Assembly (NCBI RefSeq): GCF_002117915.1
Contig: NZ_BDJB01000003.1
Span: forward strand, 602,748 to 666,747
Origin: Sphingomonas sp. TZW2008
GTDB taxonomy: Bacteria; Pseudomonadota; Alphaproteobacteria; Sphingomonadales; Sphingomonadaceae
Length of the DNA: 64,000 bases
Direction: 5' to 3'
Shown: positions 36,816 to 46,177 of the stretch, in pieces
How positions within the stretch are numbered: the first letter of the stretch is position 1
Layout of the letters: each line of letters opens with the position of its first letter
Translations under genes and position numbers: made by a program
Notes under the pieces: generated by a model
What the model was told of the DNA's origin: nothing
The model's input: only the letters and a program-made list of their open reading frames with translations
The model's database searches: none

Positions 36816-39080
36816 TCAGCGGGCGATGCCGCCCGCGGCGAGCACCGCCAGCGTCATCAGATCACTCGCCGACGACGTCATCGGCGCGATCTGGACCGGC
36901 TTCTCCATCCCCACCAGCATCGGCCCGATCACGCTGTCGCCGCCAAGTTCGCGCAGCAGCTTCGCCGAGATGTGCGCCGACTGGAGGCCGGGCATGATGA
37001 GAACGTTCGCCGGCCCCGACAGGCGCGCGAAGGGATAATTGGCAAGCTGCGCCGGGTTGAGCGCGACGTCGGGCGTCATCTCGCCCTCGTACTCGAACCC
37101 GACGTTGCGCCCGTCGAGCACGGTGATCGCCTCGCGCACGTTGTCGAGGAAGGTGCCCTTGGGATTGCCGAACGTCGAATAGCTGAGGAACGCGACGCGC
37201 GGCTCGTGCCCCATGCGGCGCGCGACGGCGGCGGTCTGCTCGGCGATGTCGGCGAGCTGCTCGGGCGTCGGCCGCTCGTTCACGGTGGTGTCGGCGATGA
37301 ACACCGTGTGGCTCTGCCCCACCATCAGGTGGATGCCGAACGGCGTGCGGCCGGGCGCCGGATCGATCACGCGGCGCACCTCCCTCATCGATTGCGCCCA
37401 GGTCCGCGTTACGCCGGTGATCATCGCATCGGCATGGCCCATCTGCAGCAGCACCGCGCCGAACGTGTTGCGATCCTGGTTGATCATCCGCTCGCAATCG
37501 CGGCGCAGATAGCCGCGCCGCTGGAGGCGCTTGTAGAGGAAGTCGACCATCTCGGGCACCAGCGGCGAGATGCGGCTGTTGTGCAGCTCATACTCTTCCG
37601 GATTGCTGATGCCGAGCGCACGGAGCCGATCGGGGACGTCGTCGCGCCCGACCAGCACCGGCACGCCGTAGCCGCCCTCCTTGAAAGCGACCGCCGCACG
37701 CAGCACCACTTCCTCCTCGCCCTCGGCGAACAGCACGCGCTTGGGATGCGCGCGCGCGCCCTCATAGGCGAGGCTGAGCACCGACGTCGTCGGGTTGAGC
37801 CGCGCGCGCAGGCTCTGGCGATAGCCCTCCATGTCGAGGATCGGACGCGTCGCGACGCCCGAATCCATCGCCGCCTTGGCGACCGCGGCGGGCACGATCT
37901 CCATCAGCCGCGGATCGAACGGCGCCGGGATGATATAGTCCGCACCGAAGACGTGCTGCACGCCGTACGCGGCGGCGACTTCCTCGGGAACGCGCTCACG
38001 CGCGAGCTCGGCGATCGCCTGCGCCGCGGCGATCTTCATCTCCTCGTTGATCCCCGTCGCGCGCACGTCGAGCGCGCCGCGGAAGATGAACGGGAAGCCG
38101 AGCACGTTGTTGACCTGATTGGGATAATCCGACCGGCCGGTGGCGATGATCGCATCGGGCCGCGCCGCCTTGGCAAGCTCGGGGCGGATCTCCGGCTCGG
38201 GATTGGCCATCGCGAAGATGATCGGCGCGGGCGCCATGTCCTTGACCATCTCGGGCTTGAGCGCACCGGCGGCGGAGAGGCCGAGGAACACGTCGGCGCC
38301 GACCAGCGCCTCCGTCAGCGTGCGCGCCTCGGTCGGCACGGCGTGCGCCGACTGCCACTGGTTGACGCTCTCGCGCCCCTGGTGGATCACGCCCTTGCGA
38401 TCGCACAGGATCACGTTGTCGCCGCCGACGCCCATCGCCTTGATCAGTTCGGTGCAGGCGATCGCCGCCGCGCCCGCGCCGTTGACGACGACCTTGATGT
38501 CGCCCAGCCGCCGCCCGGTGAGCAGGCAGGCGTTGATCAGCCCGGCGGCGGTGATGATCGCGGTGCCGTGCTGGTCGTCGTGGAAGACGGGGATGTTCAT
38601 CCGCTCGCGCAGCGTCTGCTCGATGATGAAGCACTCGGGCGCCTTGATGTCCTCGAGGTTGATCCCGCCGAACGACGGCTCGAGCAACGCGACGCAGTTG
38701 ATGAAGGCGTCGACATCCTCGGTCGCGACCTCGAGATCGATCGAATCGACGTCGGCGAAGCGCTTGAACAGCACCGCCTTGCCTTCCATCACCGGCTTTG
38801 ACGCGAGCGCGCCGAGATTGCCCATGCCGAGGATCGCGGTGCCGTTCGAGATGACGGCGACGAGATTGCCCTTGGTGGTGTAGTCATAGGCCGTGGCGGG
38901 ATCATCGGCGATCGCCTGCACCGGCACCGCGACGCCGGGCGAATAGGCGAGCGCGAGATCGCGCTGTGTCGCCATCGGTTTGGACGCGACGATCTCGATC
39001 TTGCCGGGCCGTCCTTCGGAATGGAACAGCAGCGCCTCGCGCTCGGAAAACTGGACGTTGGTCTTGGTCTGATCGGTCAT
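36816..39080 (-). CDS. maeB: NADP-dependent malic enzyme with C-terminal phosphotransacetylase-like domain
   Basis: A 754-residue two-domain protein. The N-terminal 430 residues are malic enzyme: AYSPGVAVPVQAIADDP, FHDDQHGTAIITAAGLINA (metal and malate site) and VVVNGAGAAAIACTELI (NADP Rossmann). The C-terminal part from about 440 resembles phosphotransacetylase (RVLFAEGEEEVVLRAAVAFK; SSASDLMTLAVLAAGG) and is regulatory in E. coli MaeB, sensing acetyl-CoA. It converts malate to pyruvate with NADPH, which can feed PHA synthesis. Confidence 0.96.
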   Translation of the reverse strand: MTDQTKTNVQFSEREALLFHSEGRPGKIEIVASKPMATQRDLALAYSPGVAVPVQAIADDPATAYDYTTKGNLVAVISNGTAILGMGNLGALASKPVMEGKAVLFKRFADVDSIDLEVATEDVDAFINCVALLEPSFGGINLEDIKAPECFIIEQTLRERMNIPVFHDDQHGTAIITAAGLINACLLTGRRLGDIKVVVNGAGAAAIACTELIKAMGVGGDNVILCDRKGVIHQGRESVNQWQSAHAVPTEARTLTEALVGADVFLGLSAAGALKPEMVKDMAPAPIIFAMANPEPEIRPELAKAARPDAIIATGRSDYPNQVNNVLGFPFIFRGALDVRATGINEEMKIAAAQAIAELARERVPEEVAAAYGVQHVFGADYIIPAPFDPRLMEIVPAAVAKAAMDSGVATRPILDMEGYRQSLRARLNPTTSVLSLAYEGARAHPKRVLFAEGEEEVVLRAAVAFKEGGYGVPVLVGRDDVPDRLRALGISNPEEYELHNSRISPLVPEMVDFLYKRLQRRGYLRRDCERMINQDRNTFGAVLLQMGHADAMITGVTRTWAQSMREVRRVIDPAPGRTPFGIHLMVGQSHTVFIADTTVNERPTPEQLADIAEQTAAVARRMGHEPRVAFLSYSTFGNPKGTFLDNVREAITVLDGRNVGFEYEGEMTPDVALNPAQLANYPFARLSGPANVLIMPGLQSAHISAKLLRELGGDSVIGPMLVGMEKPVQIAPMTSSASDLMTLAVLAAGGIAR

Positions 39081-39128
39081 GCGGGCACCCGGGGGAGAGG
39101 TTCGCCCGCGACCTTTACGGGCGCATGG

Positions 39129-39665
39129 TCACGATGCAACCGCGCGGGCGACAAAGAGATCGGGCTGACCGAAGGTGGCACCCGCGACGCGGCGCTCGAG
39201 CGCGAGCAGCAGCTGCTTGTTGGGCAGACCGCCGCCGAACCCGGTCAGCGCGCCGCCCGCGCCGATCACGCGATGGCACGGGGTGACGATCGACAGCGGA
39301 TTGCGCCCGTTCGCCGCCCCCACCGCGCGCGTCGCGGTCGGCCGGCCGATCGCCGCCGCGATATCGCGGTAGCTGCGCGTCTCGCCGTAGGGGATGGCGA
39401 GCAGCGCTGCCCATACCGCGCGCTGGAAATCGGTGCCGATCGGATCGAGCGGAAGGTCGAACGCGGTGCGCGTACCCGCGAAATACTCCGCCAGCTGCCG
39501 CGTGGCGGCGGCGAGCACCGGATGATCGCGCCCATCGGTTCGCGGGGCGTAGCGCCGCTGCATCGAAGCATCGTCGTTCCACAACACGGCGGCGAGCCCG
39601 CGGTCGCTGGCGAGGAGCGTGAGGTCGCCGGTCGGCGAGGCGATAATGGTCGCGGCATAGCTCAT
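39129..39665 (-). CDS. ogt: Methylated-DNA--protein-cysteine methyltransferase
   Basis: A 178-residue suicide repair protein that removes the methyl group from O6-methylguanine. The acceptor Cys is at about 130 in IVTPCHRVIGAGGALTGFGG. RAVGAANGRNPLS is the arginine-finger and DNA-binding helix. The N-terminal domain (ATIIASPTGDLTLLASDRGL) is the Ogt type, without an Ada domain. It is divergent from mutS, so two mutation-avoidance genes share this spacer. Confidence 0.95.
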   Translation of the reverse strand: MSYAATIIASPTGDLTLLASDRGLAAVLWNDDASMQRRYAPRTDGRDHPVLAAATRQLAEYFAGTRTAFDLPLDPIGTDFQRAVWAALLAIPYGETRSYRDIAAAIGRPTATRAVGAANGRNPLSIVTPCHRVIGAGGALTGFGGGLPNKQLLLALERRVAGATFGQPDLFVARAVAS

Positions 39666-39798
39666 ACGCGTCTCCTAACGTGTGCTGTGCGTGCCGGCAT
39701 CCCGCGGCTTGCGCTCAAAGCCTCCCTCGCCAACCGGGCATGCGCTGGGTAAGCCGCGGGCTTCCTATACTCCGCGCCAGATAGATTCTTCGCCCGCC

Positions 39799-42420
39799 AT
39801 GACCGACGCCCCCGCCCCGACGCCGATGATGGCGCAATATCTCGCGCTCAAGGAAGAGGCGGGCGACTGCCTGCTATTTTATCGAATGGGCGATTTCTTC
39901 GAGCTGTTCTTCGACGATGCGCGGATCGCTAGCGGCGTGCTTGACATCGCGCTGACGGCGCGCGGCGAGCACGCAGGGGAAAAGATTCCAATGTGCGGCG
40001 TGCCGGTTCACGCTGCGACGGCCTATCTCCAGCGGCTGATCAAGGCGGGACACCGCGTCGCGATCGCGGAGCAGACCGAGAGCCCCGAGGCGGCGCGCAA
40101 GGCGCGCGGATCGAAGGCACTGGTCAATCGCGCGATCGTCCGCTTCGTCACCGCGGGCACGCTGACCGAGGAGGCGCTGCTCGATGCGCGCGCGGCGAAC
40201 TGGTGCGTCGCGGTGGGCGAAGCGGCGGGCAGCGTCGGCGTCGCGGCGGCGGACATCTCGACCGGGCGGTTCGAGGTGATCGCGTGCAGCGCGCAGGCGC
40301 TGGGGGCGGAACTCGCGCGCCTCGGCGCGGCGGAGGTGATCGCCGCGGAAGGGAGCGACGCGCCCGCGACGGTATGGCGGCCGCGCGGCGATTTCGACAG
40401 CACGCGCGGCGAGGAGCGGCTGCGCCGGCTGCACGGCGTCGCGACGCTCGACGGCTTCGGCCAATTCGACCGCGCGATGCTCGCCGCCGCGGGCGGGCTG
40501 GTCGCGTATCTCGAGCACAACGGCAAGGGCACGCTGCCGCTGCTGCGCCCGCCGGTGATCCGCCGCAGCGCAGAGGCGATGGCGATCGACGCAGCGACGC
40601 GCGAGAGCCTGGAACTGACGTGCAGCGCGGGCGGCGTGCGCAAGGGCAGCCTGCTCGACGCGGTCGACCGCACGGTGACCGGCGCTGGCGCGCGCCTGCT
40701 CGCCGCGGACATCGGCGCGCCGCTGATGGACAAGGCCGCGATCGAAGCGAGGCTAGCGCTGGTCGCCTTCTTCCACGACGACAGCGACGCGCGCGCGCGA
40801 CTGCGCGATCGGCTGCGCGCCCTCCCCGACATCGGTCGCGCGCTCGGCCGGATCGCCGCGGGGCGCGGCAGCCCGCGCGATCTCGGGCAGTTGCGCGACG
40901 GGCTCGACGGCGCGTGGCTGCTCGGCGAGACGCTCGGCAGCTCGCTGCCCGGGCTCGTCGAGCATGCCGGCGACGATCTGCTGGCGCAACTCGCGCCGAA
41001 GCTACGCGGGCACGGCGCGCTGATCGATCTGCTCAAGCGCGCGCTCGTCCCCGTTCCGCCAATCGACGCAGCGGCAGGCGGGTTCATTGCCGAGGGCTAT
41101 GATGCGGCGCTCGACGATCTGCGCGATGCGGGCAGCGGCGGCCGGCGCGCGATTGCCGCGTTGGAGGCGCGGTACCGCGAGGAGACGGGCATCGCCGCGC
41201 TCAAGATCCGGCACAACAACGTACTTGGCTATCACGTCGAGGTCGCCGCGCGCAGCGCCGACCCGCTGATGAAGCCGGATTCGGAGTTCACGCACCGCCA
41301 GACGCTCGCCGGCGTCGTTCGCTTCAACGCGCCCGAGCTGCACGAGGTGGCGAGCCGCGTGACGCAGGCGGGCGCGCATGCGATCGCGGCGGAGGCGGCG
41401 CATCTCGAGGATCTGATCGCCGCCGCGCTCGCCTGTGCCGAGCCGATCGCGGCGACCGCCGACGCGCTCGCGCGGCTCGACGTCGCCGCCGGCCTCGCCG
41501 AGCGCGCGGCGGAGGGCGGCTGGACGCGGCCCGCCTTGGTCGATCACGCCTGCTTCGACGTCGTCGGCGGCCGGCACCCGGTGGTCGAGGCGGCGGTGGC
41601 GAAATCGGCTAATCGCTTCGTCGCCAACGACTGCTCGCTGTCGGAAAGCTCACGCCTATGGCTGGTGACCGGCCCCAACATGGGCGGCAAGTCGACCTTC
41701 CTGCGGCAGAACGCGCTGATCGCCGTGCTCGCGCAGGCCGGAAGCTACGTGCCCGCGACCAGCGCAACGCTCGGGCTGGTCGACCGCCTGTTCAGCCGCG
41801 TCGGGGCGTCGGACAATCTCGCACGCGGACGGTCGACCTTCATGGTCGAGATGGTCGAGACCGCGGCGATTTTGGCGCAGGCAACGCCGGCGAGCTTCGT
41901 GATCCTCGACGAAGTGGGCCGCGGCACGTCGACCTATGACGGGCTGGCGATCGCCTGGGCGGTGGTGGAGGCGATCCACGAGGACAATCGCTGCCGCTGC
42001 CTGTTCGCGACTCATTACCACGAGCTGACGCGGCTCGCCGAGCGCTGCGAAGCGCTGTCGCTCCATCACGTCCGCGCGCGCGAGTGGAAGGGCGAGCTGG
42101 TGCTGCTTCACGAACTCGCCGACGGGCCGGCGGATCGCAGCTACGGGCTTGCCGTCGCGCGGCTGGCCGGGATGCCGCCGGCAACGGTCGCGCGTGCCAA
42201 AGCGGTGCTGGCGAAGCTGGAAGCAGGCCGCGCCAAGACCGGTGGGCTCGCCGCGGGGTTAGACGATCTGCCGCTGTTCGCGGCCGCCGCGGCGGCGCAG
42301 AGCGAAGAGGCGCGCGATCCGTTGCGTGAAGCGGTTGAGGGGCTCGACGTCGACACGCTCTCCCCGCGCGAGGCGCTCGATCAATTATACCGGCTGAAGG
42401 CGATGGTGCGCGAGGGCTGA
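39799..42420 (+). CDS. mutS: DNA mismatch repair protein MutS
   Basis: An 873-residue mismatch recognition ATPase. The N-terminal mismatch-binding Phe-x-Glu is in YRMGDFFELFFDDA. The connector, lever and clamp regions follow. The Walker A motif GPNMGGKST is at about 625-633, Walker B is in FVILDEVGRGTSTYDGLAIA, and the HTH region follows with LADGPADRSYGLAVARLAG. The start at 39799 is chosen because MAQYLALKEEAGDCLLFYRM follows after a few residues as in relatives; the frame is open to 39682. No Shine-Dalgarno sequence is visible. Confidence 0.97.
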   Translation: MTDAPAPTPMMAQYLALKEEAGDCLLFYRMGDFFELFFDDARIASGVLDIALTARGEHAGEKIPMCGVPVHAATAYLQRLIKAGHRVAIAEQTESPEAARKARGSKALVNRAIVRFVTAGTLTEEALLDARAANWCVAVGEAAGSVGVAAADISTGRFEVIACSAQALGAELARLGAAEVIAAEGSDAPATVWRPRGDFDSTRGEERLRRLHGVATLDGFGQFDRAMLAAAGGLVAYLEHNGKGTLPLLRPPVIRRSAEAMAIDAATRESLELTCSAGGVRKGSLLDAVDRTVTGAGARLLAADIGAPLMDKAAIEARLALVAFFHDDSDARARLRDRLRALPDIGRALGRIAAGRGSPRDLGQLRDGLDGAWLLGETLGSSLPGLVEHAGDDLLAQLAPKLRGHGALIDLLKRALVPVPPIDAAAGGFIAEGYDAALDDLRDAGSGGRRAIAALEARYREETGIAALKIRHNNVLGYHVEVAARSADPLMKPDSEFTHRQTLAGVVRFNAPELHEVASRVTQAGAHAIAAEAAHLEDLIAAALACAEPIAATADALARLDVAAGLAERAAEGGWTRPALVDHACFDVVGGRHPVVEAAVAKSANRFVANDCSLSESSRLWLVTGPNMGGKSTFLRQNALIAVLAQAGSYVPATSATLGLVDRLFSRVGASDNLARGRSTFMVEMVETAAILAQATPASFVILDEVGRGTSTYDGLAIAWAVVEAIHEDNRCRCLFATHYHELTRLAERCEALSLHHVRAREWKGELVLLHELADGPADRSYGLAVARLAGMPPATVARAKAVLAKLEAGRAKTGGLAAGLDDLPLFAAAAAAQSEEARDPLREAVEGLDVDTLSPREALDQLYRLKAMVREG

Positions 42421-42496
42421 GGCGCAGCGTCCGGCACTCCGATCGGCGCCCCGCCCTGCTTGATCCCTCGCCGCCGCACCCCGATATGCCGCGGCG

Positions 42497-43792
42497 ATGA
42501 AGGACAATCTCACGCCCAAGGCGATCGTCGCCGCTCTCGACGCACACATCATCGGACAACGGGACGCCAAGCGCGCGGTAGCGGTTGCGCTGCGCAACCG
42601 GTGGCGGCGCCAGCAGCTGAGCCCTGACCTACGCGACGAAGTGACGCCCAAGAACATCCTGATGATCGGGCCGACCGGCTGCGGCAAGACCGAGATCAGC
42701 CGCCGCCTCGCGAAGCTCGCCGATGCGCCGTTCGTGAAAGTGGAAGCGACCAAGTTCACCGAGGTCGGCTACGTCGGCCGCGACGTCGAGCAGATCGCGC
42801 GCGACCTCGTCGAGGAGGCGATCCGGCTGGAGAAGGAGCGCCGCCGCGCTGCGGTGAAGGACAAGGCGGAGGAGGCCGCGATGGCGCGGCTGCTCGATGC
42901 GCTGGTCGGCAAGGATTCGAGCCAGGCGACGCGCGAGAGCTTCCGCCAGCGCTTTCGCGACGGGCATCTCGACCAGACCGAGATCGAGCTCGAGCTGCAG
43001 GCTGCGCCGCAGATGCCGTTCGAGCTGCCGGGCGGCGCGCAAATGGGGATGATCAACCTCGGCGAGATGTTCGGCAAGCTCGGCGGCGGGCAGACCAAGC
43101 GGCGCAAGCTCCTGGTGCCATCGGCGTGGGAGAAGCTGGTCGAGGAGGAGGCCGACAAGCGGCTCGACCAGGACGAGGTGAGCCGAATCGCACTTGCCGA
43201 CGCGGAGGCGAACGGCATCGTCTTCCTCGACGAGATCGACAAGATCGCGGTCAGCGACGTGCGCGGTGGATCCGTCAGCCGCGAGGGCGTGCAACGCGAT
43301 CTGCTGCCGCTGATCGAGGGCACCACCGTGTCGACCAAATACGGCCCGATGAAGACCGACCATATCCTGTTCATCGCGAGCGGCGCGTTCCACGTCGCGA
43401 AGCCGAGCGACCTGCTGCCCGAGCTTCAGGGCCGCCTGCCGATCCGCGTTGAGCTGAAGGGGCTGACCGAGGACGATTTCGTCGCCATCCTGTCGGACAC
43501 CAAGGCCTCGTTGCCGGCGCAGTACAAGGCACTGATCGGCACCGAGGGCGTCGACGTGACCTTTACCGACGATGGCATTCGCGCGGTCGCGCGGATCGCG
43601 GCGGAGGTGAACGGCGAGATTGAGAATATCGGCGCGCGCCGCTTGCAGACGGTGATGGAAAAGCTGCTCGAGGAGGTGAGCTTCGACGCGGAGGATCGCG
43701 GCGGCACCGCGCTGACGGTCGACGCCGCCTATGTCGACAAGCAACTCGCCAGCGTCGCGCGCAACACCGATCTCAGCCGCTTCGTGCTGTAA
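42497..43792 (+). CDS. hslU: ATP-dependent protease ATPase subunit HslU
   Basis: A 431-residue AAA+ unfoldase of the HslUV (ClpYQ) protease. Walker A GPTGCGKT is at 58-65, Walker B is in [15 protein letters not shown], and [20 protein letters not shown] is the pore-loop GYVG region. The I-domain covers roughly residues 110-240. The C-terminal DLSRFVL docks into HslV. Its peptidase partner hslV, normally directly upstream, is absent: mutS lies there instead, 76 bp away. Confidence 0.96.
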   Translation: MKDNLTPKAIVAALDAHIIGQRDAKRAVAVALRNRWRRQQLSPDLRDEVTPKNILMIGPTGCGKTEISRRLAKLADAPFVKVEATKFTEVGYVGRDVEQIARDLVEEAIRLEKERRRAAVKDKAEEAAMARLLDALVGKDSSQATRESFRQRFRDGHLDQTEIELELQAAPQMPFELPGGAQMGMINLGEMFGKLGGGQTKRRKLLVPSAWEKLVEEEADKRLDQDEVSRIALADAEANGIVFLDEIDKIAVSDVRGGSVSREGVQRDLLPLIEGTTVSTKYGPMKTDHILFIASGAFHVAKPSDLLPELQGRLPIRVELKGLTEDDFVAILSDTKASLPAQYKALIGTEGVDVTFTDDGIRAVARIAAEVNGEIENIGARRLQTVMEKLLEEVSFDAEDRGGTALTVDAAYVDKQLASVARNTDLSRFVL

Positions 43793-43799
43793 CGTCCGC

Positions 43800-43832
43800 C
43801 GCCCCGCCCGGCCGACGAAGTCGGGCGGGGCG
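43800..43832. terminator. Very GC-rich hairpin after hslU
   Basis: CGCCCCGCCCG at 43800-43810 is an exact inverted copy of CGGGCGGGGCG at 43822-43832; a competing inner hairpin CCGAC-GAA-GTCGG is also possible. It starts 7 bp after the hslU stop. There is no T-run, so termination may need Rho or may occur by pausing. Confidence 0.5.
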
Positions 43833-43855
43833 AGTGGCGCTAACGGCGGAAAGAA

Positions 43856-43930
<75 letters not shown>

Positions 43931-44024
43931 ACTGCCCGCGCGCCGATCGGCTGCGAGCGAGGGCGCCCTAGAGACGAGCGGGACCCGATTGTCAAGGCGC
44001 TGACGGCGCGCGATAGCAACCGCG

Positions 44025-44210
44025 ATGGACAGCAACGAGGATCGCGCGGCCCGCCGCGCCGCGGCGCTGCGCGCCAACCTGCGCCGCCGCAAGGAGCAGG
44101 CACGCGGCATCGCCGACGCCGGCGCGACCGACGCAGGCGAAACGGCATTTCCCGCCGGCAAGCCGGCATCGGCAGCGCCGCGCCCCGACGAGGACGCGTC
44201 TGGCACCTGA
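44025..44210 (+). CDS. Small basic hypothetical protein
   Basis: A 61-residue product, MDSNEDRAARRAAALRANLR followed by RRKEQARGIADAG and an Ala/Pro/acidic tail. The first 25 residues form a likely amphipathic, Arg-rich helix that could bind nucleic acid. I associate short proteins of this pattern with sphingomonads but cannot name a family. Codon use (GC-rich third positions) fits a coding frame. It lies just past the tRNA on the opposite strand. Confidence 0.5.
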   Translation: MDSNEDRAARRAAALRANLRRRKEQARGIADAGATDAGETAFPAGKPASAAPRPDEDASGT

Positions 44211-44243
44211 GCCGCCCAACGCGCTCGCGGTGCCTTACAGTGC

Positions 44244-46046
44244 TCAGCTAGCAACGATCGGCGCGCACTTCTCCTCGAGCCACGCGCGGTCCGCGCCGTC
44301 GAGCACCGCACCAAGTGCAGCCGCGACGCGCGCATGATAGGCGTTGAGCCACGCCAGCTCGTCCGCCGTCAGCAATGACGGGTCGATCAGATCGCGCTCG
44401 ATCGGCACCAGCGTCAGCGTGTCGAAGCCGAGCATCACGTCTTCGCCGCCGTCGATCCGGCGCTCCTCGACCAGCAGCAGATTCTCGATGCGGATGCCGT
44501 AATCGCCCGTCTTGTAATAGCCGGGCTCGTTGGAGAGGATCATGCCCGGCAGTAGCGGCTCGGACGGGCCGCCGCCGGGATAGCTCGGCTTGGCGATCCG
44601 CGCCGGTCCTTCATGGACCGAGAGGTAGCTTCCCACGCCGTGGCCGGTGCCGTGCGCGAAATCGAGCCCCGCCTGCCACAGCGGCAATCGCGCGAGGATA
44701 TCGAGCTGCGATCCCACCGTGCCGCGCGGGAAGACGGCGGTGGCGAGCGCGATATGCCCCTTCAGCACGCGGGTGTAGCGATCACGCATCTCGGCGGTCG
44801 GCGCGCCGATCGGGACGACGCGCGTCACGTCGGTCGTGCCGTCGTCATACTGGCCGCCCGAATCAATCAGGTAGAGCTGCCCCGGCTCGATCGGCAGGCT
44901 CGATTCCTCGGTGACGTGATAGTGCGGGATCGCGCCGTTGGGGCCGGTCGCGGAGATCGCGTCGAACGACAGGTCGCGCAGCACGCCGGTTTCGCGCCGG
45001 AACGCCTCCAGCCGCGCCGCAGCAGATAGCTCCGTCTGCTTGCCCTTGGGGCCTTCGATCGAGATCCAGCGCAGGAAGCGGGTCAGCGCCGCGCCGTCGC
45101 GGATGCTCGCGGCGCGGTGCCCCGCCTGCTCGACCGGGTTCTTGACCGCGCGGGGGATGACGGTGGGATCGCGCAGCGCGAGGACGCGTCCGCCCGCCGC
45201 CTCGATCGCGAGCGGGATCGCGGCAACCGACAACGCCGGGTCGACCGCGACGCGCTTGCCCGAAAAACCGCCGAGCGCATCGGCGAACGCGGCGCGATCG
45301 TGGACCCGGACCGCATTGCCGAGATGCTGCGCGACCGCCTCCGTCATCTTCTCGGGCGCGACGAAGAGGTCCGCGGTGCCGTCGGCGTTGACGATCGCGT
45401 AGGACAGCGCGACCGGGGTGCGTGAGACGTCGCCGCCGCGCACGTTGAACACCCAGGCGATCGATTCGAGCGCGGCGAGAACGACCGCGTCGGCCTTCTG
45501 CTCGCCGAGCCAGTCGGCGACCGCCGCACGCTTCTCGCCCGACGAGCGCCCGGCATGGCGATCATCGTGCACCGCGAGCTTCGCGTCGGAGCGCTGCGGC
45601 TGATCAGGCCAGATCGCGTCGACCGGATTGGTATCAACCGGAACGAGCGTTGCGCCGACTGCGGCGAGCGCCTTCGACGCCTCGTCGACCCAGGCGCGCG
45701 TGTGGAGCCACGGATCATAACCGATCCGCGCGTCCTGCTTCACATGCCCGGCAAGCCAGCCCGACACGCTCGTCTCGGGCACGCCGACGAACTGCCAGTC
45801 GTCCGCCGACACCTGCTGGCGCACCTGCAACGTGTAGCGCCCGTCGGTGAAGATCGCCGCTTCCGCCGGCAGCACCACCGCGGTGCCGGCCGATCCCTGA
45901 AAGCCGGTGAGCCAGGCGAGGCGCTGCGCATAGGCGCCGACATATTCGCTCATATGCTCGTCGGTCAGCGGCACGACGAAGCCGTCGAGCTGCTGGCGGG
46001 CGAGCTGGTCGCGCAGGGCGGCAAGTCGGTCGGTGTAGGTGGACAT
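44244..46046 (-). CDS. Xaa-Pro aminopeptidase (M24B, aminopeptidase P family)
   Basis: A 600-residue, three-domain protein of the large aminopeptidase P type. Two creatinase-like N-domains (DRLAALRDQLARQQLDGFVV; TDGRYTLQVRQQV) precede the pita-bread catalytic domain. Metal ligands are visible: LIDSGGQYDDGTTDVTRV (two Asp), HGTGHGVGSYLSVHEGP (His), ILSNEPGYY (Glu) and IRIENLLLV (Glu). It removes the N-terminal residue when proline follows. No signal peptide, so cytoplasmic. The start at 46046 is taken over the longer frame to 46142. Confidence 0.93.
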   Translation of the reverse strand: MSTYTDRLAALRDQLARQQLDGFVVPLTDEHMSEYVGAYAQRLAWLTGFQGSAGTAVVLPAEAAIFTDGRYTLQVRQQVSADDWQFVGVPETSVSGWLAGHVKQDARIGYDPWLHTRAWVDEASKALAAVGATLVPVDTNPVDAIWPDQPQRSDAKLAVHDDRHAGRSSGEKRAAVADWLGEQKADAVVLAALESIAWVFNVRGGDVSRTPVALSYAIVNADGTADLFVAPEKMTEAVAQHLGNAVRVHDRAAFADALGGFSGKRVAVDPALSVAAIPLAIEAAGGRVLALRDPTVIPRAVKNPVEQAGHRAASIRDGAALTRFLRWISIEGPKGKQTELSAAARLEAFRRETGVLRDLSFDAISATGPNGAIPHYHVTEESSLPIEPGQLYLIDSGGQYDDGTTDVTRVVPIGAPTAEMRDRYTRVLKGHIALATAVFPRGTVGSQLDILARLPLWQAGLDFAHGTGHGVGSYLSVHEGPARIAKPSYPGGGPSEPLLPGMILSNEPGYYKTGDYGIRIENLLLVEERRIDGGEDVMLGFDTLTLVPIERDLIDPSLLTADELAWLNAYHARVAAALGAVLDGADRAWLEEKCAPIVAS

Positions 46047-46177
46047 GGGGCTCCTCGATCGGCCACCCGCCCCCCTCACCGGCGGCGGGCGGGGCAGGTT
46101 CGTTACCGCCCCGATATGGCAGATACGCGCGCTTCGTGCCATGCAGCGCGGATGCTCGCCTCTACCCCGCCCCGCGC

